Below, piece by piece: positions 1 through 8,959 of a stretch of DNA of 64,000 nt; the stretch's first letter is position 1; every line of letters starts with the position of its first letter. Location: contig NZ_JAJJPA010000005.1 of NCBI RefSeq assembly GCF_020907985.1, positions 186,001 to 250,000 of the forward strand, written 5' to 3'. The notes beneath the pieces are model-generated. The model was not told the origin of the DNA. It did no database searches and was given only the letters and a program-made list of their open reading frames with translations. This DNA is from Kitasatospora humi (GTDB taxonomy: Bacteria > Actinomycetota > Actinomycetes > Streptomycetales > Streptomycetaceae). A program made the position numbers and the translations under genes.

Positions 1-1627
1 GCGCCAGCTGGCGCTGGATCAGGCTCTGGCTGCGGCGCGACAGGTTGGAGAAGATCGCGTTCAGGTTGCCTCGGAGCAGGGCCTGTTCGGCGGCGAGGGA
101 GACCGCCTGCCGGTGGACCTGGTCGAAGGCGCGGGCCACCTCACCGATCTCGTCCTTGCCCCAGAGGGCGATCGGTTCGACGTTGGTGTCCACCCGGTCC
201 GGGTCGGTCTTGGAGAGCTTCTCGACCAGGTCGGGCAGGCGGTGGTTGGCGATCTGCAGCGCGGAGGTGTTCAGGACGCGCATGCCGAGGATCATCGAGC
301 GGGCGATGAAGCCGGTGAGCAGACCGGCCAGGGCCAGCGCGCCGATCACGATCGCCGAGTTCAGGATGGCGTCGGTCTGGGCGTTGTCCTTGGTGTTGAC
401 GGCGTCCTGCACCACGCTGTCGAGCAGCGTCGACTCGGTGCCGCGCAGCGGCTTGATGTGGCTGTCGGTGGCCTGCAGCCAGTTGGCCGGCACCAGACCG
501 GCCTGCTGGGAGGCCTTGAGCGCGGCGGCGGCCTGGGCGTCGCCGTCCGAGTGGCCGATCTGGGCGGCGTCGGCGAAGCCGCTCGCGATGTTCATCAGGC
601 CGCTCATGGTCGGCATGGTGGTGCCGTCGGGCATCCGCAGCGGCGCGTTCTTGTCGGCCTCGTCCTGGGCGACCAACTGGTTGGCGTAGACACCCGCGTC
701 GGCGGGGCTGGAGCCGTTGGTGAACTCGGTCATCGAGACGCCCTCGAGCTTCGCCGAGACCAGCAGGTCCTGGGTCAGGTCGCCGTTCTCGAACCGGCTG
801 TTCCGGTCGAGCGCCGAACCCACCATCAGCTGCAGCATCAGGTCGCGCTGGCTGGAGGCGGAGGCCTTGGCCAGCGAGATGGCGTAGATCGCGCGGCCAC
901 GGGCCACACCGGCGGCACTACCGGTACCGACCGAGTTGTCGAAGGCCAGCAGCGGGTCGATCATCGCCGAGTACGCGGCCTGGGTGGCACTCGCGTACAG
1001 CTCGGGCTTGTAGGCGTTGTCCCGCAGGTGCTTCAGGTTGCTCAGGCCGAGCTGGGAGGAGTAGTTGCGCCGGGCCAGCTCGGCGTCGTTGTCCTTGGCG
1101 ACCGCGTTGTAGGCGGCGTTGTACTTCTGGAGGTCCTGGTCCGTGATGCCGCGGTACTTGGCCACGTCACCCTGCGGGTCCGAGCCGCTGACGAGCGGCA
1201 CCAGGGTCAGGTCGCGCTCGTTCTCCAGCGCGTCGGCCAGATCGGTGGCGGCGCGGGCCAGTTCGGCGGCCTTCTCCTCATGTGCCGCGCGTAGATAACT
1301 GCTGAACGAGCTGTTGACGCGCAGGCCGCCGAAGACCAGGCCGATGACGACCGGGATCAGCAGGATCGCGATCAGACGGGTCGGCACCCGCCAGTTGCGG
1401 AAGGCCAGGGATTCGTACCGACTGCCCGAGGAGCGGCGGTCATCGCCGTTCGCCAGGGTCTCGGTCGCCGGGCCGACGGTCGGACGGCCGGCGTTCTGGG
1501 CGCCGTTCGGGCCCTGTTGCTCGGACTTCGCTGTGAAGGCGGAGAAACCTGCGTTGCTCTGGGCGCTGCGGTCCGCCTCGCGGGGCTCGGGGCGCCGCTG
1601 CGGGGTGACTGGCTGCTTACGCCTCAC
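1..1627 (-). CDS. Nitrate/nitrite-sensor-type histidine kinase, N-terminal part (runs off the window)
   Basis: Membrane sensor kinase related to the CvnA kinase upstream. The visible 542 residues hold a basic cytoplasmic N-terminus, a first membrane segment near residues 84-100, a large extracytoplasmic all-helical region of the NIT (nitrate/nitrite-sensing) type, a second membrane segment near 422-442, then a HAMP linker and the start of the dimerisation helix (motif RRSQSLIQRQL). The ATPase domain lies outside the window. The start is GTG at 1627 with GAGAGG about ten bases upstream, an arrangement shared with the paralogue at 7266. It follows the conservon on the same strand but is separated from it by a strong hairpin, so it probably has its own promoter. 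The ligand is inferred only from the family. Confidence 0.85.
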   Translation of the reverse strand, partial: MRRKQPVTPQRRPEPREADRSAQSNAGFSAFTAKSEQQGPNGAQNAGRPTVGPATETLANGDDRRSSGSRYESLAFRNWRVPTRLIAILLIPVVIGLVFGGLRVNSSFSSYLRAAHEEKAAELARAATDLADALENERDLTLVPLVSGSDPQGDVAKYRGITDQDLQKYNAAYNAVAKDNDAELARRNYSSQLGLSNLKHLRDNAYKPELYASATQAAYSAMIDPLLAFDNSVGTGSAAGVARGRAIYAISLAKASASSQRDLMLQLMVGSALDRNSRFENGDLTQDLLVSAKLEGVSMTEFTNGSSPADAGVYANQLVAQDEADKNAPLRMPDGTTMPTMSGLMNIASGFADAAQIGHSDGDAQAAAALKASQQAGLVPANWLQATDSHIKPLRGTESTLLDSVVQDAVNTKDNAQTDAILNSAIVIGALALAGLLTGFIARSMILGMRVLNTSALQIANHRLPDLVEKLSKTDPDRVDTNVEPIALWGKDEIGEVARAFDQVHRQAVSLAAEQALLRGNLNAIFSNLSRRSQSLIQRQLA

Positions 1628-1920
1628 TCGACAACAACCTCTCGGCCGCTCAGCGGCCATGGATCAATCCAGCGGCTTACCCCAGGCCGCAGCCCGCTGC
1701 TGGGTGGAACTGCCTGTGGTGACTTCGGGGTAGCTGGAATTTCAGCACGTGCAAGGGGACGGGACAAAACAGGTCCGGTGGACCGCCCGCCGGAGAACAA
1801 TTCGGACATTCGCCTACAGGCCCGACCAATCGGCAAAGGCTCATGAGCCGAGCGCATTCGAACCGCTGCGCTCGGTGAGGAAAACGTCCGAAATGCCTAC
1901 CGAACCGTTATGCGATACAC

Positions 1921-1950
1921 AGCGGGGGCCTCGATCCCGAGGCCCCCGCT
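1921..1950 (-). terminator. Terminator after the conservon
   Basis: A perfect 13-bp inverted repeat (AGCGGGGGCCTCG and its complement) with a four-base loop lies just past the cvnD stop. There is no T-run, as is common in Streptomyces. It should end cvnABCD transcription before the next kinase gene. The rest of the 328-base gap (1628-1955) holds only the presumed promoter and ribosome site of that gene. Confidence 0.75.
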
Positions 1951-1955
1951 TTCCG

Positions 1956-2534
1956 TTATCGCAACCTGGCGAGCAACGCGTGTTCGACCAGGGTGATCAG
2001 GGCGCTCTTGGCGCTGTCCCGACGGCGGGCGTCGAGGGTGATGATCGGGGTGTCGGGCCCGAGCTGCAGTGCCTCGCGGACCTCGTCGGGGGTGTGCGGT
2101 TGGTAGCCGTCGAAGCCGTTGAGGGCGACGACGAAGGGGAGCCCGGAGTTCTCGAAGTAGTCGAGGGCGGGGAAGCAGTCGGCCAGGCGGCGGGTGTCGA
2201 CCAGGACCACCGCGCCGATGGCGCCGCGCACGAGGTCGTCCCACATGAACCAGAAGCGGTCCTGGCCGGGGGTGCCGAAGAGGTAGAGGATGAGGTCTTC
2301 GTCCAGGGTGATGCGGCCGAAGTCCATGGCGACGGTGGTGGTGGTCTTGCCGCCGGTGTGGGTGAGGTCGTCGATGCCGGCGGAGGCGCTGGTCATGACG
2401 GCTTCGGTGCGCAGGGGGTTGATCTCGGAGACGGCACCGACCAGCGTGGTCTTGCCGACGCCGAAGCCGCCCGCGACGACGATCTTCGCCGAGGTGGTGG
2501 CCCGGGTGGCGGGGCTAGAGCTTGCGAAGTCCAC
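1956..2534 (-). CDS. cvnD: Conservon GTP-binding protein CvnD
   Basis: Ras-like small GTPase of the conservon system, the last gene of a four-gene set thought to act at the membrane like a bacterial G-protein relay. The 192-residue product carries a P-loop GGFGVGKTT near the N-terminus, a switch-type LFGTPGQDRF segment, and NGFD in the place of the usual NKxD guanine motif. The start is taken as GTG at 2534, which overlaps the end of cvnC by 20 bases and implies translational coupling. Length and order (A-B-C-D) are typical. Nucleotide specificity is family knowledge; the input signal is unknown. Confidence 0.92.
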   Translation of the reverse strand: MDFASSSPATRATTSAKIVVAGGFGVGKTTLVGAVSEINPLRTEAVMTSASAGIDDLTHTGGKTTTTVAMDFGRITLDEDLILYLFGTPGQDRFWFMWDDLVRGAIGAVVLVDTRRLADCFPALDYFENSGLPFVVALNGFDGYQPHTPDEVREALQLGPDTPIITLDARRRDSAKSALITLVEHALLARLR

Positions 2535-2937
2535 TGAGGACCCTTTCGAGCAGCGTGACGTCCGGCGTTCCGCCCGACTCGCCGGCGGCGGCGGGCTGGT
2601 GGATGGCGACCAGGCCGGCTTCGGCCAGGTCGGCGACGAGGATCCGGGCCACCCCCAGCGGAACCCCGGCCAGCGCGGAGATCTCGGCGACCGACTTGAC
2701 CTCCTGGCACAGCTGGACGATCCGCTGGTGCTCGGGAAGCAGGCCGCCGGTGCGGGCGGTGCCGGTGGTGGAGACCAGCGCCTCGAGGGCGAGCTGGTAG
2801 CGCGGGCGGGTCCGGCCACCGGTCATGGCGTACGGCCTGACCAGCGGCTGCTGCTCGTAACCGCCGTTGCCCTGGTCACCGTAGCCGGAGCCGTACCCGT
2901 TGCCGTATGAACCGGCCGGTGTCGGGGGCGGGGTCAT
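2515..2937 (-). CDS. cvnC: Conservon DUF742 protein CvnC
   Basis: A 140-residue DUF742 protein, the third conservon component. The first 35 residues are Gly/Tyr/Pro-rich and probably disordered. The rest is a compact winged-helix-like domain with LCQEVKSVAEISALAGVPLG, where helix-turn-helix character is visible, ending in TLLERVLSGLRKL. An excellent AGGAGG site lies upstream of the ATG at 2937. In this family the protein is thought to bridge the roadblock protein and the GTPase rather than act as a classical DNA-binding regulator. The stop overlaps the cvnD start. Confidence 0.92.
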   Translation of the reverse strand: MTPPPTPAGSYGNGYGSGYGDQGNGGYEQQPLVRPYAMTGGRTRPRYQLALEALVSTTGTARTGGLLPEHQRIVQLCQEVKSVAEISALAGVPLGVARILVADLAEAGLVAIHQPAAAGESGGTPDVTLLERVLSGLRKL

Positions 2938-3041
2938 CTGGATCCTCCTAGCGCTGCGGCTGATGCTGGGTCAGCTTTGGGGGTGTGGCGTCGGGCCCGG
3001 GGTGCGCAGCCGGGTCCGACGGACTGTGAAGTGACTCCCGG

Positions 3042-3455
3042 TCAGTGCAGGAGGCTGCCCTGGAGTTCCGCGCGCAGGGCGGGAGTGAGGACGGCACCGG
3101 CTCGGTCGACGAGCAGGGCCATCTCGTAACCGACGAGGCCGATGTCGGAGTCGGGGGCGGCCAGGACGGCGAGCGAGGAGCCGTCGCTGATGGCCATCAG
3201 GAAGAGGAAGCCGCGCTCCATCTCGACGACGGTCTGGTTGACCTCGCCGCCCTCGAAGATCCGGCTGGCGCCGGAGGTGAGGGAGGTGAGGCCGGAGGCG
3301 ACCGCGGCGAGCTGGTCGGCGCGGTCCCGGGGGAAGCCCTCGGACATGCAGAGCAGGAGCCCGTCGGCGGAGACCACCACCGTGTGCGACACCCCGGGGG
3401 TGTTCGCCACGAAATTGGTGATCAGCCAGTTCAGGTTGCTGGCTGCCTGACTCAT
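3042..3455 (-). CDS. cvnB: Conservon roadblock/LC7 protein CvnB
   Basis: A 137-residue roadblock/LC7 (MglB-like) protein. This fold forms dimers and modulates small GTPases, so CvnD is the expected partner. The family core is visible from NLNWLITNF through VVVSADGLLL and MSEGFPRDRADQLAAVASGL to the IGLVGYEMALLVDRAG helix. The ATG at 3455 gives the usual family length. An in-frame TTG at 3464 sits at better spacing from AGGAG and directly follows the cvnA stop, so the real start may be three codons earlier. Confidence 0.92.
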   Translation of the reverse strand: MSQAASNLNWLITNFVANTPGVSHTVVVSADGLLLCMSEGFPRDRADQLAAVASGLTSLTSGASRIFEGGEVNQTVVEMERGFLFLMAISDGSSLAVLAAPDSDIGLVGYEMALLVDRAGAVLTPALRAELQGSLLH

Positions 3456-3465
3456 CTGACTCAAC

Positions 3466-6400
3466 TCAACGCTCCTGGTTCTGGTTGCCGAAGCCATTGC
3501 CGCCCGGCTGCCCGAAGTCGTTGCCCTCCGGTGCGGGAGAACGGTAGCCGCCGTTCGCTGGGACGTCACCGGCGGGGCCGCCGAAGCCGCCGGCCGGCGG
3601 GAACTGCCCCGTCGGCCGGCCCGGTTCGGAGCCGGCCCGGCGACCCTGCTGGATGCCGCGGCGCAGGTTGGTCAGCCGCCCGCGCACCTCCTCCGGCGCC
3701 CGGGACACCTGCGGCCCGGAGAGCGGGGAGGACTCGGCGGTGCCGGCCACCAGGTTGGCCTGGGGGGTCCGGCGGGGCAGGCCGGAGAGCGTGACGCCGT
3801 CCGAGCTGGGCGTGCGCAGCTGCTCGGCCCGCCGCCAGCGCTCGTCGTTGGCGGACGGGCGCCAGGGCGCCTCGCCCGACTCGCGCGGCTGCTGCTGCTC
3901 CTGGGCCGGACGGCTGCCGTAGAGCTGCTGCTCCGGCGCGCCGGTGCCCGGCTGCGGGTGGCCCGGCGCGGTGGTGCCGGGACGCTGCGGCTGGTACGGG
4001 CGCTGGCGGCCCTGCTGCGACTGGTCGGCGCCGGCCTGGTTCACCTGCACCGAGGCCATCCGGCTGGCGCCGCCGTTGCGGAACGCCGGATCCTCGCCGC
4101 GCGGCTGGCCGTGCTCGGGGGAGCGCGGCGGCAGGGCCGGCTGGGCGAACTGCTGGTGCTCGCCCGGACCCTGCGGCGGCAGGGCCGGCTGGGCGAACTG
4201 CTGGTGCTCGGCGGGACCCTGCGGCGGCTGCGGGGCGCGGGTCTCGGCGCCGCGCTGCGGCTGCGGGGCGTCGACGCTCGGCAGAACCGGCTCGACCAGG
4301 CCGAGGCCCAGCGGGTCACGCGGGTCGATCTGGCTGGCCTCGAACCGCGGCCGGCTGAGCGGCGCGGGCTCGGGGGCGCCGAGCACCGGCTGCGGGGCGG
4401 CCGGGGGCGCGGGCACCTCGGCGACCGGCTGCGGCTGCTGGGGCAACTGGGGGTGCTGCGGCGGCAACTGCTGCTGCGGCAACTGCTGGTGCTGGTGCTG
4501 CGGCTGCGGCGCCAACTGCTGCGGCTGCGGCTGCTGCGGCAACTGCTGCTGCGGGCGGCTTTGCGGGCGGCCGGAGTTGGGGTCGACCGGGCGCTGCGGC
4601 GGGCCGTCGGGGCGACCCTGCGGGCCGACGTCGGTGCGCGGTCGGCGGCCCTGCGGCAGGCCGTCCGCCCGGCCGTGCTGCGGCTGCTCGGCGGTGGCGC
4701 CCTGGGGTGCCCGGCGACCGGCACCGCGCTGCGGCAGGCCGCCGGGGCGACCCTGCTGCTGGGCGAACGCCCCGCCGCGCAGCGACTCTCCGACCGCGCG
4801 GGTCGGCAGGCCACCGGTCGGAGCCGGCTGCCCGTCGGGCCGACCGGGCTGCCCGCCCGGCTGTCCGGCCTGGGCCGCCGGAGCCTGGGCCCCCGGAGCG
4901 TGAGCCCCCGGAGCCTGGGCCCCCGGAGCCTGGGGAGCCGCCGGGCCCTGGGCCAGTTGCGGCCGACCGCCGGGCGCGGCCGGGCCGCCGCCCTGGCCGA
5001 GCGCCGGCGCCGGGCGCGACGGCAGGCCCGCGCCCTCGGCGCCGGCCGGCAGGGTGCGCTGCTGGCGCGGCGTCGGGCCGGCTCCGCGCTGGCCCTTGGC
5101 CGCGCCGCTGGGGCGGTCGCCGCGGCGGTCGCCGGAGTTGGTGACGTCGATCGGGAGCATGACCAGCGCCGTGGTGCCACCGGAGTCGCTGGGGCGCAGC
5201 TGGATCCGGATGCCGTGGCGCAGTGACAGGCGGCCGACCACGAACAGGCCCATCCGGCGGGAGACCGAGACGTCCACCGTCGGCGGGTTGGCCAGCCGCT
5301 CGTTGATCTCGGCCAGGTCCTCGGGGCTGAGGCCGATGCCGGTGTCGTGGATCTCGACCAGCACCCGGCCGTCCGGCAGGGCGTGGCCGGTGACCCGCAC
5401 CCGGGTCTGCGGGCTGGAGAACGAGGTGGCGTTCTCCAGCAGCTCGGCGAGCAGGTGGACGAGGTCGTTGACGACGCGGCCGGCCACCTCGGCGGACGGC
5501 ACGGCGGCCAACTCGATGCGCTCGTACTGCTCCACCTCGGAGGCGGCGGCGCGCAGCACGTCGACCAGCGGCACGGGCCTGGTCCAGCGGCGGCCCGGGT
5601 CCTCACCGGCCAGAACCAGCAGGTTCTCGCCGTTGCGGCGCATGCGGGTGGCCAGGTGGTCCAGCTTGAAGAGGCTGGCCAGCTGGTCCGGGTCGGCCTC
5701 GCGGCTCTCCAGCTCGGAGATCAGCGAGAGCTGGCGCTGGATGAGGCCCTGGCTGCGGCGCGACAGGTTGGTGAACATCGAGTTGATGTTGCCGCGCAGC
5801 AGCGCCTGGTCGGCGGCCAGTCGGACCGCCTCGCCGTGCACCATGTCGAAGGCGTGGGCGACGTGGCCGATCTCGTCGGCCGAGTCGACACCGACCGGGG
5901 CCACGGTGAGGTCGACGTCCTGCGGGTCGTTCTCGGAGAGCGTCCTGACCAGTTCGGGCAGTCGGCGCTCGGCGACGTCCTCGGCCGCGTTCTGCAGCTT
6001 GGTGAGCGAGCGCACCATCGAACGGGCCATCAGCGCGGCGCCGACCACGGCGAACAGCAGCACCAGCACGATCAGCGCGCCGTTGAGGATCACGTCCTGG
6101 TCGGCCTGCGCCTGCAGCGACTGGGCCTTGCCCTTGAGTTCCTCGAGCAGCTGGTTCTCGATCGCGCCCTCGGCGACGATCTTGTTGGTGGCCTGGTCGT
6201 ACCAGTCCTTGTAGGAGCGCGGGTCGGCCTGCTTGATGCCGTTGGTCTGCAGCACCTGGCCGGCGTACCGGTCGGCCGCGTTGATCTCGGTGTTGAGGGT
6301 GATCCGCTCGCGCAGCTTGGCCGCGGCGGCGGTGCCGTAGATCGAGTTGAAGTTGGCGGTGGCGTTCTCGTCGGCGGTCTGCAGACGGACGCCGAAGCTC

Positions 6401-7266
6401 TGGTCCGAGTTGGACATGTCGGGGCTGGGCTGGCGGGCCAGCGCGGCGGCGATCAGCGCGCGCTGCTCGGAGGTGGCCTCCTTCTCCAGCGAGAACTGCT
6501 CCAGGGCCCGCGTGGCCTTGACCAGGTCGGGGGAGTCCGAGCCGAGCGCGATGTCCTGGCTGATCGAGAGCAGGTCCTTGATGACCGTGTCGTACGACGC
6601 GACCGTGGCCTCGATGTTGTTGACCTGGGTGTAGGCGTTCTTGCGGAAGTCCGACAGCAGGCCCATGTCCTTGCGGACCTGCAGTAGCAGGGAGTTGCCG
6701 CCCGACAGGTCGTGGTTGTCGAAGGTGTCGGCGCGGTCGTAGTAGGCCTTGGTGAGGTCGTCGGTGGTCTTGCGCGCCGCGTTGACGTCGTCGTCCTGCG
6801 CGTCCGGGTGTTCGGTGAGCGGGCCGGCGCTGATGTCGCGCTCGGTCTCCAGGGCGTCGGCCAGCTGGGTGGCCTTCACCGCCAGGTCGCTCAGGTTGGC
6901 CATCTGGGCCAGCTGCTGGGAGCTCTGCATCGAGCCGTTGATGCGCAGGCCGCCGAGGACCAGCGCGACCACCACGGGGAGCAGCAGCAGCGCGATCAGG
7001 CGGCTGCGGATGCGCCAGTTGCGCATCCGCAGCCGGCCGATGCCGGTGGCGCGGCGGCGGTTGAGCGAGCCGCGCAGCCTGGGCCGGGAGGACCGGCCGG
7101 CCTCGTCCGGATCGACGTCGGCTTCCGGCTCCGGCTGCCCGGGCACACCGCCGGTGGGCCGGTCGCCCGTGGCGGCGTCCGGCTCCGACAGGTGGGTGGC
7201 GGCGAGGGGCTCTGGCGACTCGGGCTGGCCTGCGGCGCCGTTACCCCTTTTGAAACGTCCCTGCAC
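3466..7266 (-). CDS. cvnA: Conservon sensor histidine kinase CvnA
   Basis: First gene of the conservon, a membrane sensor kinase of about 1266 residues. In order it shows a Pro/Arg-rich cytoplasmic N-terminus, a membrane segment near 85-103, an extracytoplasmic NIT-type helical sensor, a second membrane segment near 392-414, HAMP, and a dimerisation region with FKLDHLATRMRRNGENLL. A HATPase domain follows, with N-box HLLAELLENATSFSSP (about 595) and G-box EIHDTGIGLS (about 632). The remaining roughly 560 residues are a low-complexity Pro/Gln/Gly tail. The GTG start at 7266 is preceded by AGAGG. Upstream in-frame codons are possible but lack a ribosome site. The sensed signal is not known. Confidence 0.9.
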   Translation of the reverse strand: MQGRFKRGNGAAGQPESPEPLAATHLSEPDAATGDRPTGGVPGQPEPEADVDPDEAGRSSRPRLRGSLNRRRATGIGRLRMRNWRIRSRLIALLLLPVVVALVLGGLRINGSMQSSQQLAQMANLSDLAVKATQLADALETERDISAGPLTEHPDAQDDDVNAARKTTDDLTKAYYDRADTFDNHDLSGGNSLLLQVRKDMGLLSDFRKNAYTQVNNIEATVASYDTVIKDLLSISQDIALGSDSPDLVKATRALEQFSLEKEATSEQRALIAAALARQPSPDMSNSDQSFGVRLQTADENATANFNSIYGTAAAAKLRERITLNTEINAADRYAGQVLQTNGIKQADPRSYKDWYDQATNKIVAEGAIENQLLEELKGKAQSLQAQADQDVILNGALIVLVLLFAVVGAALMARSMVRSLTKLQNAAEDVAERRLPELVRTLSENDPQDVDLTVAPVGVDSADEIGHVAHAFDMVHGEAVRLAADQALLRGNINSMFTNLSRRSQGLIQRQLSLISELESREADPDQLASLFKLDHLATRMRRNGENLLVLAGEDPGRRWTRPVPLVDVLRAAASEVEQYERIELAAVPSAEVAGRVVNDLVHLLAELLENATSFSSPQTRVRVTGHALPDGRVLVEIHDTGIGLSPEDLAEINERLANPPTVDVSVSRRMGLFVVGRLSLRHGIRIQLRPSDSGGTTALVMLPIDVTNSGDRRGDRPSGAAKGQRGAGPTPRQQRTLPAGAEGAGLPSRPAPALGQGGGPAAPGGRPQLAQGPAAPQAPGAQAPGAHAPGAQAPAAQAGQPGGQPGRPDGQPAPTGGLPTRAVGESLRGGAFAQQQGRPGGLPQRGAGRRAPQGATAEQPQHGRADGLPQGRRPRTDVGPQGRPDGPPQRPVDPNSGRPQSRPQQQLPQQPQPQQLAPQPQHQHQQLPQQQLPPQHPQLPQQPQPVAEVPAPPAAPQPVLGAPEPAPLSRPRFEASQIDPRDPLGLGLVEPVLPSVDAPQPQRGAETRAPQPPQGPAEHQQFAQPALPPQGPGEHQQFAQPALPPRSPEHGQPRGEDPAFRNGGASRMASVQVNQAGADQSQQGRQRPYQPQRPGTTAPGHPQPGTGAPEQQLYGSRPAQEQQQPRESGEAPWRPSANDERWRRAEQLRTPSSDGVTLSGLPRRTPQANLVAGTAESSPLSGPQVSRAPEEVRGRLTNLRRGIQQGRRAGSEPGRPTGQFPPAGGFGGPAGDVPANGGYRSPAPEGNDFGQPGGNGFGNQNQER

Positions 7267-7615
7267 TGGCGTCGCAACCTCTGGACCGGGCGCCCCTGGG
7301 CCGAGGCCGGGGCGGTGTCGAGTTCTCGATGTTGGCGCGTACCCGGCAAATTCCGAGAATGCGCGGCGGCCGCCGTGGGTAGACCTGAGGCGGTTCGTGG
7401 CATTCCAGCACAGCGGGACAGCTCCAACAAGGGGCGGGGTGAGGCGCCGCACCGTGCTACCGACCGCGCGCGGGGCCTCACAGACGGTGTGACCAGGGCC
7501 TTAATACGGCCTTTTTCGGACACCTGGTCGGTCGACATGCTTGAACGCGCCGCTCGGCAGGGCTTCCGCTTTTTCCGATAGGTCTCGATTGCCCGAATTT
7601 ACTTCTTGGGTGAAA

Positions 7616-7644
7616 TATCCAATTTGCGGGGCCTGTCGCCGCAA
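7616..7644 (-). promoter_or_regulatory. Candidate promoter for the conservon
   Basis: Reading the minus strand, TTGCGG (7644-7639) and TGGATA (7621-7616) are separated by 17 bases, a plausible housekeeping-sigma promoter. It would give a leader of about 340 bases before cvnA. It abuts the CRP-like palindrome. The remainder of the 509-base divergent gap (7267-7775) shows no gene I can support. Confidence 0.4.
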
Positions 7645-7662
7645 CTGTGATCAAACTCACAG
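7645..7662. promoter_or_regulatory. CRP-like operator palindrome
   Basis: CTGTGA, six bases, TCACAG: a perfect palindrome matching the TGTGA-N6-TCACA consensus of cAMP-receptor-family regulators. It lies between the divergent cvnA and the small gene at 7776. Streptomyces has a Crp homologue, so binding is plausible but not shown by the sequence. Confidence 0.55.
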
Positions 7663-7775
7663 GCCAATGTGTAGCTTTGGTCACGGCCGCTGTGGAAAGA
7701 GATCCCTACCCTGGCTGCTGAGTCCCGGCGGACGGCTGTCACGGCCATCCGTCCCCGAACCGAAGGTGTGAAGCG

Positions 7776-7994
7776 ATGTCCCAGACGCCGGCCAAGTCGG
7801 CCAACCCGTCGACTCTCGGCTCCCGTTCGACGGCGAACCCCCGCCGGACGACCCTGGCCTCGCTGGAGGACTTCAGCCAGCTGCCGGGCGCCCGCGTCGC
7901 CGGTGAGCCGGTCGAGTACTCGATCGAGCTCCCCAAGAGCACGGCCAACCCGCGCCGCACCAAGCTGATGAAGCTGCCGGAGCAGCAGGTCTGA
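7776..7994 (+). CDS. Small protein of unknown function with a duplicated motif
   Basis: A 72-residue hydrophilic, basic protein that I do not recognise. It contains the octapeptide STANPRRT twice (about residues 18-25 and 55-62), each followed by a short leucine-containing stretch, flanking a more acidic middle (LEDFSQLPGARVAGEPVEYS). There is no signal peptide, membrane segment or cysteine. ATG at 7776 has GAAGG at good spacing. It is monocistronic: a strong hairpin follows at once. It faces away from the conservon across a CRP-like site. The reading frame shows normal high-GC codon bias, which supports real coding. Confidence 0.7.
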   Translation: MSQTPAKSANPSTLGSRSTANPRRTTLASLEDFSQLPGARVAGEPVEYSIELPKSTANPRRTKLMKLPEQQV

Positions 7995-8006
7995 ACCCCG
8001 CGTGTC

Positions 8007-8043
8007 CCGAGGGCGCCGTCACCGCTGGTGGCGGCGCCCTCGG
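8007..8043 (+). terminator. Terminator after the 72-residue gene
   Basis: A 17-bp stem with one G-T pair and a three-base GCT loop starts 12 bases after the stop codon. It separates the small gene from the enzyme gene at 8104. Confidence 0.75.
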
Positions 8044-8103
8044 CCGTTCTCCGGGGGATAGCCTGGAGCGGAATCGACCCCAGTACCGGAAAGGTCGCCC
8101 AGC

Positions 8104-8901
8104 GTGCGTATCGCGAGGTTCTCAGTCCGTGAAGGAGCGGCCGCCGGCAGCGTCTCCTTCGGCATCGTCGAGGGCGACTCCACCCAGCCCGAGTCGCTGC
8201 GGGTGCACGCGATCGCGGGGCACCCGTTCGGTGACGCCCAACCGACCGGCGAGGTCCACCAGCTGGACCAGGTCCGGCTACTCAGCCCGATGCTGCCCAG
8301 CAAGATCGTGGCGGTCGGCCGCAACTACGCGGCGCACGCGGCCGAACTCGGCCACGAGGTCCCGGACGTTCCGCTGACCTTCTTCAAGCCGAACACCTCG
8401 GTGATCGGCCCGACCGAGTCGATCGCCTACCCGCCGTTCTCCTCCGACGTCCAGCACGAGGCCGAGCTGGCCGTGGTGATCGGCCGGATGTGCCGCGAGG
8501 TGCCGGTGGAACGGGTGCCCGAGGCGGTCTTCGGCTACACCTGCGCCAACGACGTCACCGCGCGCGACGTCCAGCAGCGCGAGGGCCAGTGGGCCCGGGC
8601 CAAGGGCTTCGACACCGCCTGCCCGCTCGGGCCCTGGATCGAGACCCAGCTCGACCCCGCCGACCTGGCCATCACCTGCACGGTCAACGGGGAGCTGCGG
8701 CAGACCGGGCGCACCTCGCTCATGCTGCGCGGCGTCCCCGAGCTGATCGCGCACATCTCCGAGGCCATGACACTGCTCCCGGGCGACGTCATCCTCACCG
8801 GCACCCCGGCGGGTGTCGGCCCGCTCAACGTCGGCGACGAGGTCGCCGTCTCCGTCGAAGGCATCGGTACCCTCAGCAACAGGGTGATCAAGCGTGGCTG
8901 A
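8104..8901 (+). CDS. Fumarylacetoacetate hydrolase family protein
   Basis: A 265-residue metal-dependent enzyme of the FAH superfamily (hydrolases, decarboxylases or isomerases acting on 2-oxo acids and related enols). The family core is visible: [19 protein letters not shown], the metal-binding [10 protein letters not shown] segment, [18 protein letters not shown], and [15 protein letters not shown] near the C-terminus. The exact substrate cannot be read from sequence. Many short FAH proteins of this type are oxaloacetate tautomerases or acylpyruvases. GTG at 8104 is the start. The gene precedes gltX, whose start follows within 60 bases, so the two may be cotranscribed. Confidence 0.88.
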   Translation: MRIARFSVREGAAAGSVSFGIVEGDSTQPESLRVHAIAGHPFGDAQPTGEVHQLDQVRLLSPMLPSKIVAVGRNYAAHAAELGHEVPDVPLTFFKPNTSVIGPTESIAYPPFSSDVQHEAELAVVIGRMCREVPVERVPEAVFGYTCANDVTARDVQQREGQWARAKGFDTACPLGPWIETQLDPADLAITCTVNGELRQTGRTSLMLRGVPELIAHISEAMTLLPGDVILTGTPAGVGPLNVGDEVAVSVEGIGTLSNRVIKRG

Positions 8902-8959
8902 GCCGCCGGGGGCTTCGACGGGATCGAGGGTGCTGCCGGATCACCGGTACTCTTCCGGT

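Noticed and set aside
8894..8959. Upstream GTG as the gltX start
   Set aside because: It would add 22 residues with no homology and overlap the previous gene. ATG 8960 begins directly at the conserved N-terminus.
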